64,000 nt of DNA from Welwitschia mirabilis (Eukaryota; Gnetophyta; Gnetopsida; Welwitschiales), in the NCBI GenBank assembly GCA_051453625.1, contig JBOZIK010000001.1:154496838-154560837 (forward strand). The letters run 5' to 3'. Below the pieces are notes generated by a model, which was not told where the DNA came from, ran no database searches, and saw nothing but the letters and a program-made list of their open reading frames with translations. Positions within the stretch are counted from its first letter, which is position 1; each line of letters starts with the position of its first letter. Shown in pieces: positions 13,087 to 26,113 of this stretch. The translations under genes were made by a program, and so were the position numbers.

Positions 13087-15492
13087 CTTAGAAGTCCTCT
13101 TATCATTATCTGGATTCTTTCTTAGAAAATTTTTTTAATGGATGTCATGCTATTACTTAAACCTCTTTAACTTGACTTATGTTTTACTTTATAAAGTTAC
13201 TATAACTAGTAATTTTTACTTAGATATTTCAAAGTGATAAGATTGGATTCACCTAACCTTAAGACATTTGAATGTCTATGAACTTCATTTTGAAGGAAGA
13301 TAATTTGGTTTTTTATGTTTTCTATCAATGGTATAAGTTTTTAGTTATTTGGGGGTTTTCTTCCTTATTTTTCATTTTATTTCCTTATCTTTTTCTTTGA
13401 GAACGTGTGGTCATGTGCGATTTATTTTGGAAAAAATAATAAAAATAATAATAACTATGATCTATTATTCTCTACTAAATACATAGTCACCATGATGTCC
13501 TACCACACTAGGGTAAATTTTCCTGAAGGGGATCTTTGGCAGTGTTGGTAGCTAGGGGAACTTTACTAGCGGTTCAATTAGCCATGCTTCATGGGTCCTT
13601 ACTTCTATGACTATGGTTATACTCCCCTCATCATGGGAAAATAATTATTAGTTTAAGGATATGAGATCAGTGGTGTTCCTGGTATCATTAGAGGCATTAC
13701 TTATTTCCTAGACTTACTGAGCTTATAGTATTTTCATATAATCATCTTACTGTTGAGGATTCAGGTGTGGTTTGGGATGTGAACAAGTAAGTCCATTTCT
13801 AAGTAGCTTTTGATCTTAGCATTCATTATTTGAAAACATTATTTGCTTGACATCATTATAATCACTGCCTATCTAAGTGGTATTTTATGAAGTTTTTGCA
13901 TTATATCATGCATCATAAATTAAGTGATTTTATGATTTCTTTCAAGGGGGTCTGCTAGGTTGGAATTTAGGATAAGTATACAATCTTGTTTATGCTTCTA
14001 GTTGTTTATTTTCACTTTGTTTTTCTTATGTATTTTATTTAGTATTTCAAAGTCATTTCTGTACTTTTTCATCATAAATACTTAGGACTTGATCATTTAG
14101 TAGTTTTCTTACCGATTTTTATTTTCACTCATAGTTTTTCTTTATAGGAGTCTATTTTCTTTATGCTTTAATTAAATTATGTTCCTCTAGTTTATAATGA
14201 TATTTTTTTTCATATATTATTTTAGCATCTTTTCGAGTTTAGTTATTTAATCTTCATTTTGAGTTTCAACATCCAATGATTGTGATTTTATGGCACAATT
14301 TAGAATCTTTCTTAGCTTAATGCATTATCATTATTCTATCTTGAAAATGCTTTCTCTCACCTCAAGTTCTTTCCAAAATTCACCTCCTTGATTATGCCTT
14401 ATTCATCATGATTCTTTGTCATTCTCCATCTTTTAGACTTTTTAATAACTTTTTAAAACCTCCACAATACCATCTGAGTTTAAATTATTCTTCTGATACT
14501 TTTAGATTTTATAATATTTTGAAACCCCTATCATCCATTTTATCATCTAGATAATCAGGCAAAACATCCTCCTAATATTTTTTTAACATCATCATTTTTA
14601 TGTTTCATCTTTTTTCAAGTGTTTTTAGCCCTTCTTTCACAAAAATACTACTATTTTAAGGCCCTCTTATATTGCTTGTATGCACTTCAATTATGACTTG
14701 ATCTTTTTCTTCTAATGTTAAGACAATACAGGACATATTCATTTACCTATCGGGGGAGGGCATGACATACTTTTCAGATATTTTTGAAATATTTTTTAGC
14801 CAAACTTTGAGGATTATTTTTAAATTTTTATGATATATATATAATATACTAGTCTAATTATGATGGCCTATTATTTGAGTGATATGCATTATGGATATTG
14901 TTTAATAAACCATGTACTTAATAGCAGAATGCTTGCACTTTGTTTTTTTTTTCGCAAGGGTAGTCTAAGTAACTTAGGAGATCATGGATGAAAATAATAA
15001 TATTATGATTATTTTTTATGTATTTACCCATGTGCATTATACTTAAAAACTTAGTGTTTGATTTATGAATATTACTTTTAAGTTATTACTTTTTATGATT
15101 ATACATGCACATCATTTATCAAATTATTATGGTTATATCTTATGATGATTCTCCTTGTATGACTTTCAATCTCTATTTCTTTGATATGATAAATGTTTTA
15201 AGTGAGGGACTAATGTGTTAGTAAGTGTTTGCAATCTTATTTTTTGATAAACATACTTATACACATTTGATCTTAATTTACAATCAAATTTTTTAAAACT
15301 CTGTTGTGCCATAATCATCTAGACGATAGACCGAATGACATGATGATCACATTATCTACCAAGGCAAAGTATAATGAGATTTCTAAACTTAGTTTACATT
15401 TCCCTAGTTAATGTGTATTTTAGTCAATTTAGATCACAATTATAGTTGTTTGCCTACTTTGTCAGGGACTAGAAAGGTTAAGTATGGGGCTA
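13087..15492 (+). other. 3' non-coding part of the gypsy element
   Basis: Stops in all frames. Near 14745-14765 is a G-rich stretch (cgggggagggcatgac) like the one that follows pol in related elements. The 3' LTR is preceded by ggttaagtatggggcta (about 15476-15492), the best candidate for the polypurine tract that primes plus-strand synthesis. Nothing else is visible. Confidence 0.55.
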
Positions 15493-16652
15493 TGTTGCAA
15501 TGCCAAATTATATGTTTTTGATGGGGTATTTTTAGTAGTTTTATAGGACGTTTAGATAGGTTTAAGTGGATTTTGATGATTACTGAGAGTCAAAGAAAAA
15601 ATCATAGAAACATGCAATTATTAGCATATTTGAAGGCATTTAAGATGATTTCTGATACTTTACATTCTAAGGAGAGATAATAATCTACAAAGCAAATTTA
15701 ACTTGACTGAAGAGCTTCAAAAGACTGTCATTCCAATCATGATCCAGATGACAGCCAGGACGAAAGCAAATTTTAGGTAATGCACTAAGCTTCATATAAC
15801 TTCTGCAACATGTCATGGCCCTTATGCACGCTATTAGGGTTGTTGTTGCATCTATTAGGATTGTCTATTTTTAAAGTATTTCATAGTAATAAATACCTCA
15901 TTCACCCTTGCTCCAAGTTTTATCTTCTTTGGCACCTAAAAATTTGATGACAGGAGATTTAAGGATAGGAGATCCATCCATTATTGTAGAGAGGAATCTT
16001 CCTTGGTATCAGGTTATGTTTTCTTCATTAAGGTGTTACTTATTTATAATAGGATGTTGGTTTGATGTTAATGAAAAGTTTCTTTTAGTTTTATTCATAT
16101 GCATCTCCCCTTATGGTTTATATTGCTAATTATTCTATGATAGCTTCATAGGTGATATAGATCATTAAGGGTAACCTTTATTAAGGTTGAAATCGTTAGT
16201 TTAGGTTTTGCATTACATTGCATTTTACATTTATAGAATAATACTTGCATGTTTTCTATATTCTATTCAATGTACTTGATAGCTTAGATTGGTATGGATT
16301 AGTGATGGTCTCCTTGATTGATCTAGGTTATACAAGGCTAATCTTGATGACAGAGATTTGGTAGTCAGATAGATATTTTATTTAAAATAGTTTTCATTTG
16401 CATTATATAAGTGTGTTTACTCTACATTGTTATCTTACATCATTTTTTCTTTTTATTTTAAATCTAAAAAGAAAAATATTAAGAATACTTTACTAAAATC
16501 GACTCTCTAACTTCGAGATTAGTTTCTTTAATGAAGTACAACATTCGAGTTCACTTCGGTCTATAGTAGCGTATGTGTGTGTTTGTAAAAATATTTGTGA
16601 TTAACAAGTTCACTCAAGGATGTAAACGATTGCATACATACACATTATAATA
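15493..16652 (+). repeat. 3' LTR of the Athila/Tat-type element
   Basis: Pairs with 7090-8240 along its full length with scattered substitutions and small indels, implying old insertion. Ends near attataata. Confidence 0.85.
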
Positions 16653-16848
16653 GTATGATTAGCCTAATTAATCATTAATAAGATAATTAGAAAGAAGTAC
16701 TTATAAGATTAGTGTCTTACATTTAAACTAGATGAATTATGTACTTCTCATAACTCTAGGTTTCAGTCAAGATAAACTCTAAAGCTTTACATTATTCAAA
16801 TTCATTTCTTATATGATATCATTCTTGAATTTATTAACTTTTATTTCT

Positions 16849-16861
16849 TCTCTCTCTCCCT

Positions 16862-16915
<54 letters not shown>

Positions 16916-17090
16916 CACTCTCACTTTCACTTACACACTCTCTCTCACTCCTCCATGTACACACACACACTCTCTCACTCTCACTCTATCACACTCACTC
17001 TCTCTGACTCTCACTCACATACACACTTACTCACTTACACACACACATATACTCTTTCTCTCTTTCTCTCTATTTCTCTTGTTCTTTTTT
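16849..17090. repeat. (CA)n / (CT)n microsatellite
   Basis: A near-perfect CA run at 16864-16912 is followed to about 17090 by impure ctct, actc and acac stretches. The open frame read through it (16813-17007) is only repeat translation. Confidence 0.95.
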
Positions 17091-17204
17091 CCTTGTTACA
17101 TTGCTTATAAAGTTAGAATAAGAAGATAGAATTAAGGTTATGGCCTATTGGAATAGAGTTATATTAATGTTTAAATCTTTGATCATTGACTTTAAAAGAA
17201 TGAT

Positions 17205-17700
17205 TAAGGTTTAGAATCTTAATAGCATCATAAGGAAACACTCTAAAACTTAGAATGAACCAGAACATAATTTTTTTAAGAACTTAATATACCCTCACGT
17301 CATAGAGTAAAACAAAGTTATTATGTTTGAAATTTTTTCAAATAATATATTTATCATAGAAGGCTTTTATTCTTTGTTTTTGGATGTGATGTTTTTCATA
17401 AGCTTCATTTCTAATTGATTCTAATTCATTTAGGTTAAGATTTTTAAATTCTAAATTTTCATCAAGATTATCAATGAGCTATTTAATGGCCTAAAAATCT
17501 TTATTTTTTTATTTCAAAGGTAACAAGATTTTTCAAAATAAGTCTATAGAAAGATAGTCCAATGAAGGTTTTGTATGTAATCCAATAGGCCTAAAGAACA
17601 TCATTAAGGTGAAGTGATTAGTATTTTCTATCAGAACCTCATTATGAAAGAAGTTCTTAACATAGTAATGGGTAATGGAGGTATAAAAGAATAGAATTCA
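17205..17700 (-). pseudogene. gypsy integrase remnant, minus strand
   Basis: On the minus strand, with frameshifts, the sequence reads SLHLNDVL*AYWITYKTF (family: ..LNDALWAYRTxYKTP), then NLNELESIRNEAYEKHH and QRIKAFYDKYII, then VFPYDAIKIL. These are consecutive landmarks of the C-terminal half of a plant gypsy integrase. It runs opposite to the element just upstream and is a different insertion. The rest of its pol was not found at higher coordinates. Confidence 0.75.
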
Positions 17701-20212
17701 AATGAAAATTAAATAGAATGCAATATAATATGGCATGAAATACCTCATCCTAGACATAGGCCTTACTTATATAGCCAAGGAATGGGTTGCTAATTACATA
17801 GGTATTAAATTGATTTGTTAAGATTAAAAAATATTTAATCACTAACAAATTTCCTAAGTCATTAGGAGCAATCACATTAATGCTTAGCCTTCTTAAGATG
17901 TCCTTTAATTCTTTGGTTAGTTCAATTGACTTTATCCCATGATATAAGTTTACTTCTATAATTTGTTATCTAATTTGTAACTTAAAATTTTCAAGACTTA
18001 TTTTCCCAAGGAATCCTAATGGATTTATGGCTCTATATGGCAAATTTAATCTTCTTGAACAACTCACTAATCTAAAATTTAGGTAGTTCATGATAACATA
18101 TGAATAAAGTCCTACGTATTCATCCTTTTTAATAATATTTTGAAAATTATATGAAATAAACTTGATCAATGATAAAATAATAATAAGCATGGTGTTTAAA
18201 ACCTAAAAATATATTAATTACTAAAGTTTGTACAGCCAAATATATAAAAATATGAATGTAAAGACTCCAAAAGGACCAAGCCCTTATGCATGATAACTAT
18301 ACACTATGGAAATGTAAAGTAAGTAAAGCCATTAAAAGATTATATTGCTTACTAACACCTGTGATTATAAAGATCAATAAAAGTAATGATCTTTTGCTCA
18401 TGATTGCATACTTAAATTTTGTTATGTAACTATGCACCTTTTTGACATAAAACTTCATTATCAGACATGAAGCAAAGAATATATTCTCACTTACAGAATC
18501 ATTCAAGCTAAAGATATCAAAAAATGATGGCATATGAAAAGTTGGAAAAAAAACATAGGTAATATTAATCAAAACATGATTCAAGGAATAAAAAGTCCAC
18601 ATTGATGAAAATATATCCAACAAAGCTATGTTTCACACCTTTAAAAATGTTCCATACATTTATCCTAGGCAAACATCTTAGAAAAACTTACTGTCAAGTT
18701 ACTATAGAAGTAAAAAAAAACTTAAGGCAAAGAAAGAGGAAGAACTAAGACTAGCAATAAAAGATGAAATGTATAGCATATGGATAGTAAAAAGAACTAA
18801 ACCAAGAAATGTAGTGTAAAATCTATATGAATAAGAAATTTTATAGAATCAAGAAGTGTTGAAGTAATCCAAAGAATCCGAATAACTTATTAGAGAGGAA
18901 GTAAAATCATTTAAAATAGTAATAATAGAAGCACCTAAAATAGTACAAGAGCTCTCATTATTTTAATTACATGATGTGGAAAATAATTGACTTATTAATT
19001 CTAAAAAATCTTATCACATGATGGGTAATAAATATACTTTGAATGATACTTGAGATAATGATCACCATCATCATATTACCATATGGTAAAGCTAAGTTAA
19101 TAATATTGAGAGATAGATTTAAGATGGTTTTTAGTTCAAAAAAAAAAAACTTGTTATAGTATCAAAAAAGTATATCTAAATGGAACCTTAAAACATAACA
19201 TATTTTTTACCTCATAGGAATATTATGAAATAGAAATCCACTCAAGTAATTTTAGGCATTTTTAGTGAAGTACCGTACTTAGATACTTAAAAAAACCAAG
19301 TTTATTAAGCTTGTTAAATAGGAAAGATACATAAGAGAGTAACTCTTTAAACTCTAAATAAGAGAATTACAAATAAATTACAATGACTTCATAATAATAT
19401 ATGCATATTAATATGAATACTAAATTTTAAAGGAAAATGATATATCCTTACCTTCATTGATGGTCATATCATAATAAGCTTTGTGTATTTCTAAAAAGAA
19501 TGTCATAAGCTATAAATGCATTTTATATCTTCAAGACAAGGGTAAAGAGATATAATAAAGCGGAACTGCAAAGGCTCAAAATTAATGAAGTTCCATGTGA
19601 ATTTTCTTCCTTAAGTACATCCCAAAAAAATGGAGTAGTAAAAATAAGGGTAGTATGGAGGTATGGAAGGGGAATAATATCATGAAAATGATGTATTCAA
19701 TGATGAATGAAATTAGTTTTTCTAGGAAATATTAGACAAAAGTTTTAATCATAGCAATTCAAATGCTAGATCATCTTCTGGCCAAAGCTCTTAATAATGG
19801 AGTCAAGATTAATCTTTAGTTTAGTAAATATAACTACATTAAATATCTAAAAAACTTTTAATGTAAATGTTATGTGCATATCCCTCAATCAAAAATAAGC
19901 AAGCCAAATAATAAATCCTAATTAGGCTAGCACTCAGATATAGTTTAGAAAATAAAGTCTACTAGGTATAAGATGTAAAACAACAAAAGGTTTTAATATC
20001 TAAAGATCTAATTTTTGATGGAAAAAAAAATGACATTAAAAGTTTATACATAATAGGTAATGGACCTTCCTTTTATTTCAAATAAAAATGTAAATGAGTT
20101 AAAACCTCATCAAGACTCTGTGATATTACTTAAGAACCTAGTTTAAATACTAGAATGTAATCAAGCTCAAAATAAGTAAGATCTAGAATAGATATAATTA
20201 ATATAATATTGA
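17701..20212. other. No gene seen
   Basis: AT-rich. Minus-strand open frames at 17966-18190 and 18297-18623 have no motif I recognise; the first lies just upstream of the integrase remnant in its reading direction and may be more of the same element. Confidence 0.4.
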
Positions 20213-20213
20213 G

Positions 20214-20256
<43 letters not shown>
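20213..20256. repeat. (TA)n microsatellite
   Basis: Uninterrupted ta dinucleotide run. Confidence 0.95.
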
Positions 20257-20257
<1 letters not shown>

Positions 20258-20909
20258 TCATGTAATCATGTTAGCTTCATTTCACAATAAATTAAATAAA
20301 ATTTTAAGAGAGGAGAATGGCTCAATAAGGAGATGAAATTAAAAGAACAAAACACAATATCATATTTATTATATGAAAAAAGATGTAAATTGAAAGCATG
20401 AAATAATTTCTTAATGATCATAAATGGAAATAAGTGATACAAGTAGAAGATGAAGTGTTAATAAAAGGTAGTACTTAAAACCTAGTTAAATAAGAAGTGG
20501 TGAAACCTTAGGAGAGATGGAGCTAGAGTGAAGGAAGAAGTGAGGGTTTAGGAAGTACTTGTTCAGTGGGGGTGGATTTGGTTCTAAAAAACTATGGCGC
20601 ACAGGGAACAATATCGAAAACCAGCCAAGTGGGTAATGGGTAAGTTGTAGTTTTATTTCTTTTTTTATCATTGATTTAAACTAGGATTTAAATAGGGGCT
20701 TTTTGCACTCAATATGAAGAAGACTTAATTCTCCAAGGAGGGAAAAACCCTAATCTTAGATATAGATAAAGATCCATGCTCAGAAATAGAAAAGAAACTT
20801 CAATATGGTTTAATTAATAAGTTTATTTCATCTAATTCAATACTTAGACTCAATCTCAATAGAGAATGGGTAACCACAAAATGAATAGGTGCTAGTAGAG
20901 TTGAGGTGA

Positions 20910-21540
20910 TATCCATGTCGAAAGGATTAGTTCTCTTCCAATTTGATAATGAATAGGATCGAGATGACGTAATCGTAAGAGAACAATGGTTTTTTAAAGT
21001 TATGGATTAGCCCTAGCCAAATGGATGCCAAGGGTACAATCAAACCCAAATCTATTTAAAAAACTACTAATATGGATTTTCATTTACAAGTTTTCTATCG
21101 AATTTTTGAACTAAGAAATATAAATGAAAATCACTTCTCAGTTTAAAGAACTAATAAAACTAGATAAGATAATCATAAAATAAATGAGGTTGGTCCTAGT
21201 AAGATTTTATGTGTGAATAAGTATAGAAGAAATAAAGGAGATTCAATCAGTGAAGTTCAAATCTAGATGGAGCACGTATGACCTCAAAGTCACTTATGAG
21301 AACATCCCAGTTACATGTGAGGTGTGGGAATTCTAGGCACATCTCAGGAAGATGCATGACAGCTAAAAAGAGATGTTCCCATTGTGGGAGAAAAGACCAT
21401 GAAAGGGAAGAATGTAGAAAATGACTTATTGACATTAAAGGAAAATAGAAGGAAATGTGCTCTTTTTGTGGAAAGATAGGGCATAATTAGAATGAGTGCT
21501 AGCATAAACAGAAGAAAGATAAAATAGTAAAAACATTGTG
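20910..21540 (+). pseudogene. LINE ORF1 remnant (DUF4283-like, zinc knuckles)
   Basis: RNA-binding ORF1 of the LINE. Near 20925 it reads KGLVLFQFDNE*DRDDVI and QWFF, the start of the DUF4283 domain found in plant LINE ORF1 proteins; IWIFIYKFSIEF near 21070 fits the next strand (usual form: WVRxPxLPxEF). Then come CCHC knuckles: CGNSRHISGRC (first half frameshifted), an intact C-SH-C-GRKD-H-EREE-C at 21374-21415, and C-SF-C-GKIG-H-N*NE-C at 21458-21499 with one stop. Such proteins coat the LINE RNA. Three knuckles in a row is more than I would expect. Not functional as it stands. Confidence 0.8.
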
Positions 21541-21762
21541 GTCTTCCCTAAGGAAAAGAAGAAAAAGAATAAAGAATATAACCCCTTTTAAGACCTAACA
21601 AAGGAAGATCCTAAAAACACTCAACAATCCCAGAATCTTATAAATATAGACGAGCTAAATAATGTTGAAATTTAGATGAAGGAAAGACATAGCAATAAAA
21701 TTCTTTAAGAGAGGAAAACTACAGAACATGTGGCCAAAATCTCCCAAGTAACCATTAAAGAC

Positions 21763-24640
21763 ATGTTAAAAAAATGCCTCACCTGGAATTATAGGGGATT
21801 AGGGTCCTTATATAAGAAAAAAAACCTAAAAGGTTTGATCAGTAAATTTAACATCAGCTTAGTCTATTTATAGGAAACAAAAATGCAAGATGGCATAAAA
21901 TTAGATAATTTTTGCTATTAGTGGAACATTTTTACCTCTGCAACGTAAGGAAACTCAGGGAGTCTTATGACCATTATGAATAAGAAGGCAGAACTAGTTA
22001 AGAATAGCAAAAATTACTTAACTGTATTTTTGAAGGAATAAGGATGAACTATTACAAATATTTATAGCCCTCAGAATAACCTAGAAAAAGCTTCCATGTT
22101 AGAGGACCTCTAGAGGATAGTGTAGGATAAGGCTAAGTGGTTAATAGTGGAGGATTTTAAAAAATTTCTTCACCGTTGGAAGAAAAGGAGGGGCAAAAAC
22201 TAGAATAGCAAGGAGGCAACAATTCTTAGAGATTTCATGGTGCAAAATTCCCTATTGGACATATCACTTATAGGATGCAAGTACACCTGGTCCAATAGGA
22301 GGATGAGAGGAAATCAAATGATGTTTAGGATAGACCAAATCCTCACTAGAAAGGACATGGTAAAGCTTCTAATTAAAGCTTATACTCTAAATAAAATGAC
22401 CTTGAATCATTGACAAATTAAATACAGAATATGGGAGATAATACTCCCTAAAGCCTCTTTTTAGATGCAATATTATTGGATCACAAGGGTAAAAACTAGA
22501 ATCTTAATTGATAAGACTTCGAACCAATATGATGGTACTCACCCTCTCACCTTTCTCTACAGAGCCTTAAACATCCTCAAAGTTCACATAAAGGATTGAA
22601 GGAGGAAAGATAAGAAGAGATTCAAATCAAAAAAGAAGCTAGAGGAAAATTTTTATAAAATTTAAGCTAAGTAAGAAGACGGAGGAAATTAGAACTACCT
22701 CCATAATAGGAAATACAGATGCATTATGGAACTTCGAGAAATAAATGCAGATGAGAAAAATTATTAGAGAAAAAGATCAAGGATTAAATGGCTTAGAGAG
22801 GGAAATAGACATATTAAATTTTTCTTCTAGCAAGATAACTAGCATAGAGCAGATAATAGAATAAGAAAGCTTATCATTAGGGAACAGGTAATTGAGAATG
22901 AAGAAAAAATAGCCAAAGAAATGCAGCTCCACCTCAAGAAAATGTGGGAGTGGGATGATATCATCCCCATCCTTATTCTAGAAGATAAGAGAATTTCTAA
23001 TAAGAATAATGCTCACTTAAATAAACCTCTAGTCAAAGAAGAAATCTAGTTCGCAATGAGATCAATGAATAATAATAGAGTGCCAAGGCTAGATGGTTAG
23101 CTAGTCGAACTTTTCAAAACCTACTTCCTTGTTATGAAGGACAACCTTCATAATGTAATGCAAGATATCAATAATAGTAAATGCATTCCTAGGTAAATGA
23201 ATAAAACTAGGGTTATCTTCATTGCCAAAAAATAAGATGCAAGTAGACCAGAAGACTACAGATCATTAGGCACCTGTAATGTGCTATATAGGATCTTCAC
23301 AAAAATAATGGTAGGTCATATTATCCTGCTACTCCCTAGATGATTTCCAAGAATGAAGCCAGCTTCATCTAATCTAGGTACATTTAGGACTAATTCTCTT
23401 AACTTAAAAAATTATTCATTATATTAAAAAGCATAAATTTCTTTTACTCAATACTATATTAAATAAAGCAAAGTCCTACAACTCTACTAGCTGACAAGCT
23501 TGAAGTTGTATTCTCAAAAAAAGCTCAATCTAGACACCATTAAATTATGGTTAGATATGCAAGCTTCCACTAAATTTAGACTAAAGATTAATAAGCACAG
23601 ATCTAAATTTTTTTCAGTAGGGTAAGGATTAAGGCAAGGGGACTCTTTATCCTTGTACCTCTTTCTTTTTTTATGAATGTTTTACAGGAATTTCTTAAAA
23701 GTAATGGAGTCACAAGCATCAAAATAGAAAGTCAAATGTTTATTAACAACCACTATGCTGACAACATAATTATCATGAATCAAGCTTTCCGCCAGTAAGC
23801 TAGAGCTATTAAGAACTCTATAAATCTTTTTGTAGAAGCCACGAGCCACCAAACCAATTGGATCAAATTTAGAATTTACATAGTAGACAAAAGCATTACC
23901 AAAAGTAGAATCCTAAACATAAAATTAAGATATCTTTCAAACATCTACTTGGAAATTACTCTACAGAATTGGCACAAAATTCTAACTTGAAATTTCATTT
24001 TAGAATCAATCCAGAGGAGATGCAATGCTTGGCAGAATAAATTTCTTTCTTTTAGATTGAATATCATCCTAGCAAATACTTGCCTAATTTCTTCTTTCAG
24101 ATACATTGCCTTCATTATCACCTCCCCAAAGTATATAATCAAAAAAATCAATAAAATCTTAAAGGACTTTATTTTGTTAAGAGGTAAAGACAGAAGATGT
24201 ATTCATCTTTGTAAATTAGAGCTCATTGTTCATCCTAAGGAGTTAGAAGATTGGGGAGTTTAAAGGACAAAGGATTACCTCCTCATAGGCACACACAGAA
24301 TCCTTAAAAGACTTTTCATAAAAGATTAGCCTTGGAGTGTTCTCATTAACTATAAGTACCCCACTTGGAGTTATAAAGGAGGGGAGTCCTATCTTAGAAA
24401 ACACCTCTATAATGCTATAAGAAACTTAATGGATCTAAATGTTTGTAGTGATGACACAGCCAAAATAATCCTCATCAAGAAATATAGAAAAAATGAGACT
24501 TAGAAAAATTTTGGAAGGGGCAAATTCTAGATAAAACTAAGATCTTTTGTTGGATGAAGAATCATAACTGAATTCTCACCAAGGACCAACTTCTCAAGCA
24601 TTACATTCAAGTTGACTCCAACTGTCTAATATGATAATAT
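21763..24640 (+). pseudogene. LINE ORF2 remnant (endonuclease + reverse transcriptase)
   Basis: ATG at 21763 gives MLKKCLTWNYRGLG, the start of an apurinic-type endonuclease (WNxRGL), followed by a Q-to-stop version of LQETKMQDG, and later YTWSN and RIDQIL. The reverse transcriptase follows: RPEDYRSLGTCNVLYRIFTK near 23250, GLRQGDSLS near 23626-23650 and HYADN at 23751-23765, where the catalytic pair is normally ADD. Downstream, KKINKILKDFILLRGKDRR near 24140 fits the segment after the RT. Many stops replace W or Q codons. It once nicked target DNA and copied its own RNA there. Confidence 0.8.
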
Positions 24641-25870
24641 CATCAAGAAGATGCTCAACATCTCTTATATCAATGTAGATGAAGCTTAGATTAATGAGAG
24701 TTATGATGAGTTATTATAATAATTAGAATTTATCTGAGATGTACAAAAGAGATGAGATTCACTAACTTTGTGGCAGATTTGGTGTACTTATAGTGAAGTG
24801 ATATTAAATAATACCTCTCTTCCATTCCCTATAAATACAATAAGGAATATTAAATGGTATCATTTACAAATTAAGGCAGCAATAGGGGCAACTCCAAAAA
24901 TTGAACCATCAAACCCAAGCTTATTCAAAGGGTGCCCTATGCTCTGGGATAAGGTGTAGGCTTTGGGATGAAAAACTCTACTGCACAAGCTAAAAGGAGA
25001 ACCTAAGGCTAATATTGCCCTATTCTACAGAAGATGAAGAGTGCAAAGAACTACATTTAAAAGAATTTCCATCAAAATTATAGAAGACTTCATTTCCCAC
25101 CTTTTGGATTTTCTAGCGGTAGAAGAAAGAATTCCTTCAAGAACAGATGCTAGTAGGAGGCCTTCCACTTCTTTCCGGGTGGCATCCTAAAACTGGCTAG
25201 TGGCCATATTAGTCGTAAGATGCTTTCACCTCCATGGAGCCTAGGGTCTGAGATGATTAACTACTACTCTATTTAGTCTGGTTGTTGTTCAAAACTGTCA
25301 GGGCTGCATTTCACCTTTTTCAAGGCCTTAGATTAAGGATATCAAATTAATCTTCCCTACTTCTTCATTCAAAAACTTTAACAAAAATATTTGGTGAATC
25401 ATTTAGGACTCTTAATAGCTCTTTAGAGGGCTTCTAGGGATCAAAGGATGAGGGAGGCTCATCCTCCTCCTCCTCCTCAATGACAGAATTTAGTGGAGAC
25501 TCCCCCAAAGAAAAAATTGAAGAAAAGAACCAAAACTGATGAGGCACCTTATCCAAAAGGGATTCTAAGTAAGGAAGCCCCCATTTTCAAAGAGGATTAT
25601 CTCCTCCCTTAGAACTCCCAGCAGAAAAAGAGGTTTTACCCTTAGTATAGGAAGAGATAATTCAAGAATATCCCTCAGCTGAAGCCTAGGATCAGGATCA
25701 AAGGCCTCCTGAGCAAGGCCAAGAGACCCCACTAGAAGGTAGAAGGCAGTCCAAATGATAGTTAAGAGTCAAATTAATTTTTCCACTTGGATTTCTTCCC
25801 TGGAGAGAAAAATTAAGAGCCCTATTAAGACATTAATATGGACCATGCAAAAAGAGAAGTCTTACTAGCA
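24641..25870 (+). other. LINE 3' region, coding origin unclear
   Basis: Between the last RT-side similarity and the J-domain relic. One frame near 25590-25760 has a readable Pro/Glu-rich stretch (PPLELPAEKEVLPLV, then EEIIQEYPSAEA) ending at a stop, and a Ser run lies near 25460. This could be the ORF2 C-terminus. No RNase H motif seen. Confidence 0.4.
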
Positions 25871-26113
25871 ATAATTCATGGTCTAAAAAGATGCCTTTTC
25901 TTGACCCTAGGAGTTTCACATAGATCTTACCTATAAGCCATTAAATCAAATTACTAGAAGAATGCTCTCAGGTTGCATCCAGATAAGAATCAGGTAAGAG
26001 CTGAGGAGTTCAAGAAAGCTAACCAGGCATTTGAGGTATTAGCAGACAAAATGGGATGCCTTCTGATTGAGCACCATCATGGCAACCTCTTCCCTAACTG
26101 CAAGGAATACTAA
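25871..26113 (+). pseudogene. DnaJ J-domain relic before LINE poly(A)
   Basis: One frame gives, in order, all parts of a J-domain. Helix I is CLFLTLGVSHRSYL (25892-25933). Helix II is AIKSNY, a stop, then KNALRLHPDKN, with the invariant HPD tripeptide at 25976-25984. Helix III is AEEFKKANQAFEVLAD (to about 26049). It runs to a stop at 26111-26113. Only two in-frame stops (25934-25936 and 25955-25957) break it. J-domains stimulate the ATPase of Hsp70 chaperones. Here the domain lies about 225 bp before the poly(A) tail of a LINE. It may be part of this LINE family's coding region, a host segment captured by retrotransposition, or the 3' end of a processed DnaJ pseudogene joined to a LINE. The domain call is firm; its origin is not. 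Confidence 0.85.

Larger units (their letters stand above)
7090..16652 (+). mobile_element. Ty3/gypsy retrotransposon, Athila/Tat type, decayed
   Basis: Complete in outline: 5' LTR (7090-8240), decayed primer-binding site, gag with zinc knuckle, aspartic protease, integrase C-terminal domain, purine-rich stretch and 3' LTR (15493-16652). The bases before the 5' LTR (gtgtg) and after the 3' LTR (gtatg) agree at 4 of 5 positions and could be an aged target-site duplication. Only about 1.3 kb separates protease from the integrase C-terminus, so reverse transcriptase, RNase H and the integrase core are deleted. A 962-base gap lies inside. The gag and protease resemble the Athila/Tat side of plant gypsy elements. 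Confidence 0.85.

Noticed and set aside
16813-17007. Plus-strand frame with a His-Thr run
   Set aside because: Translation of the CA microsatellite.
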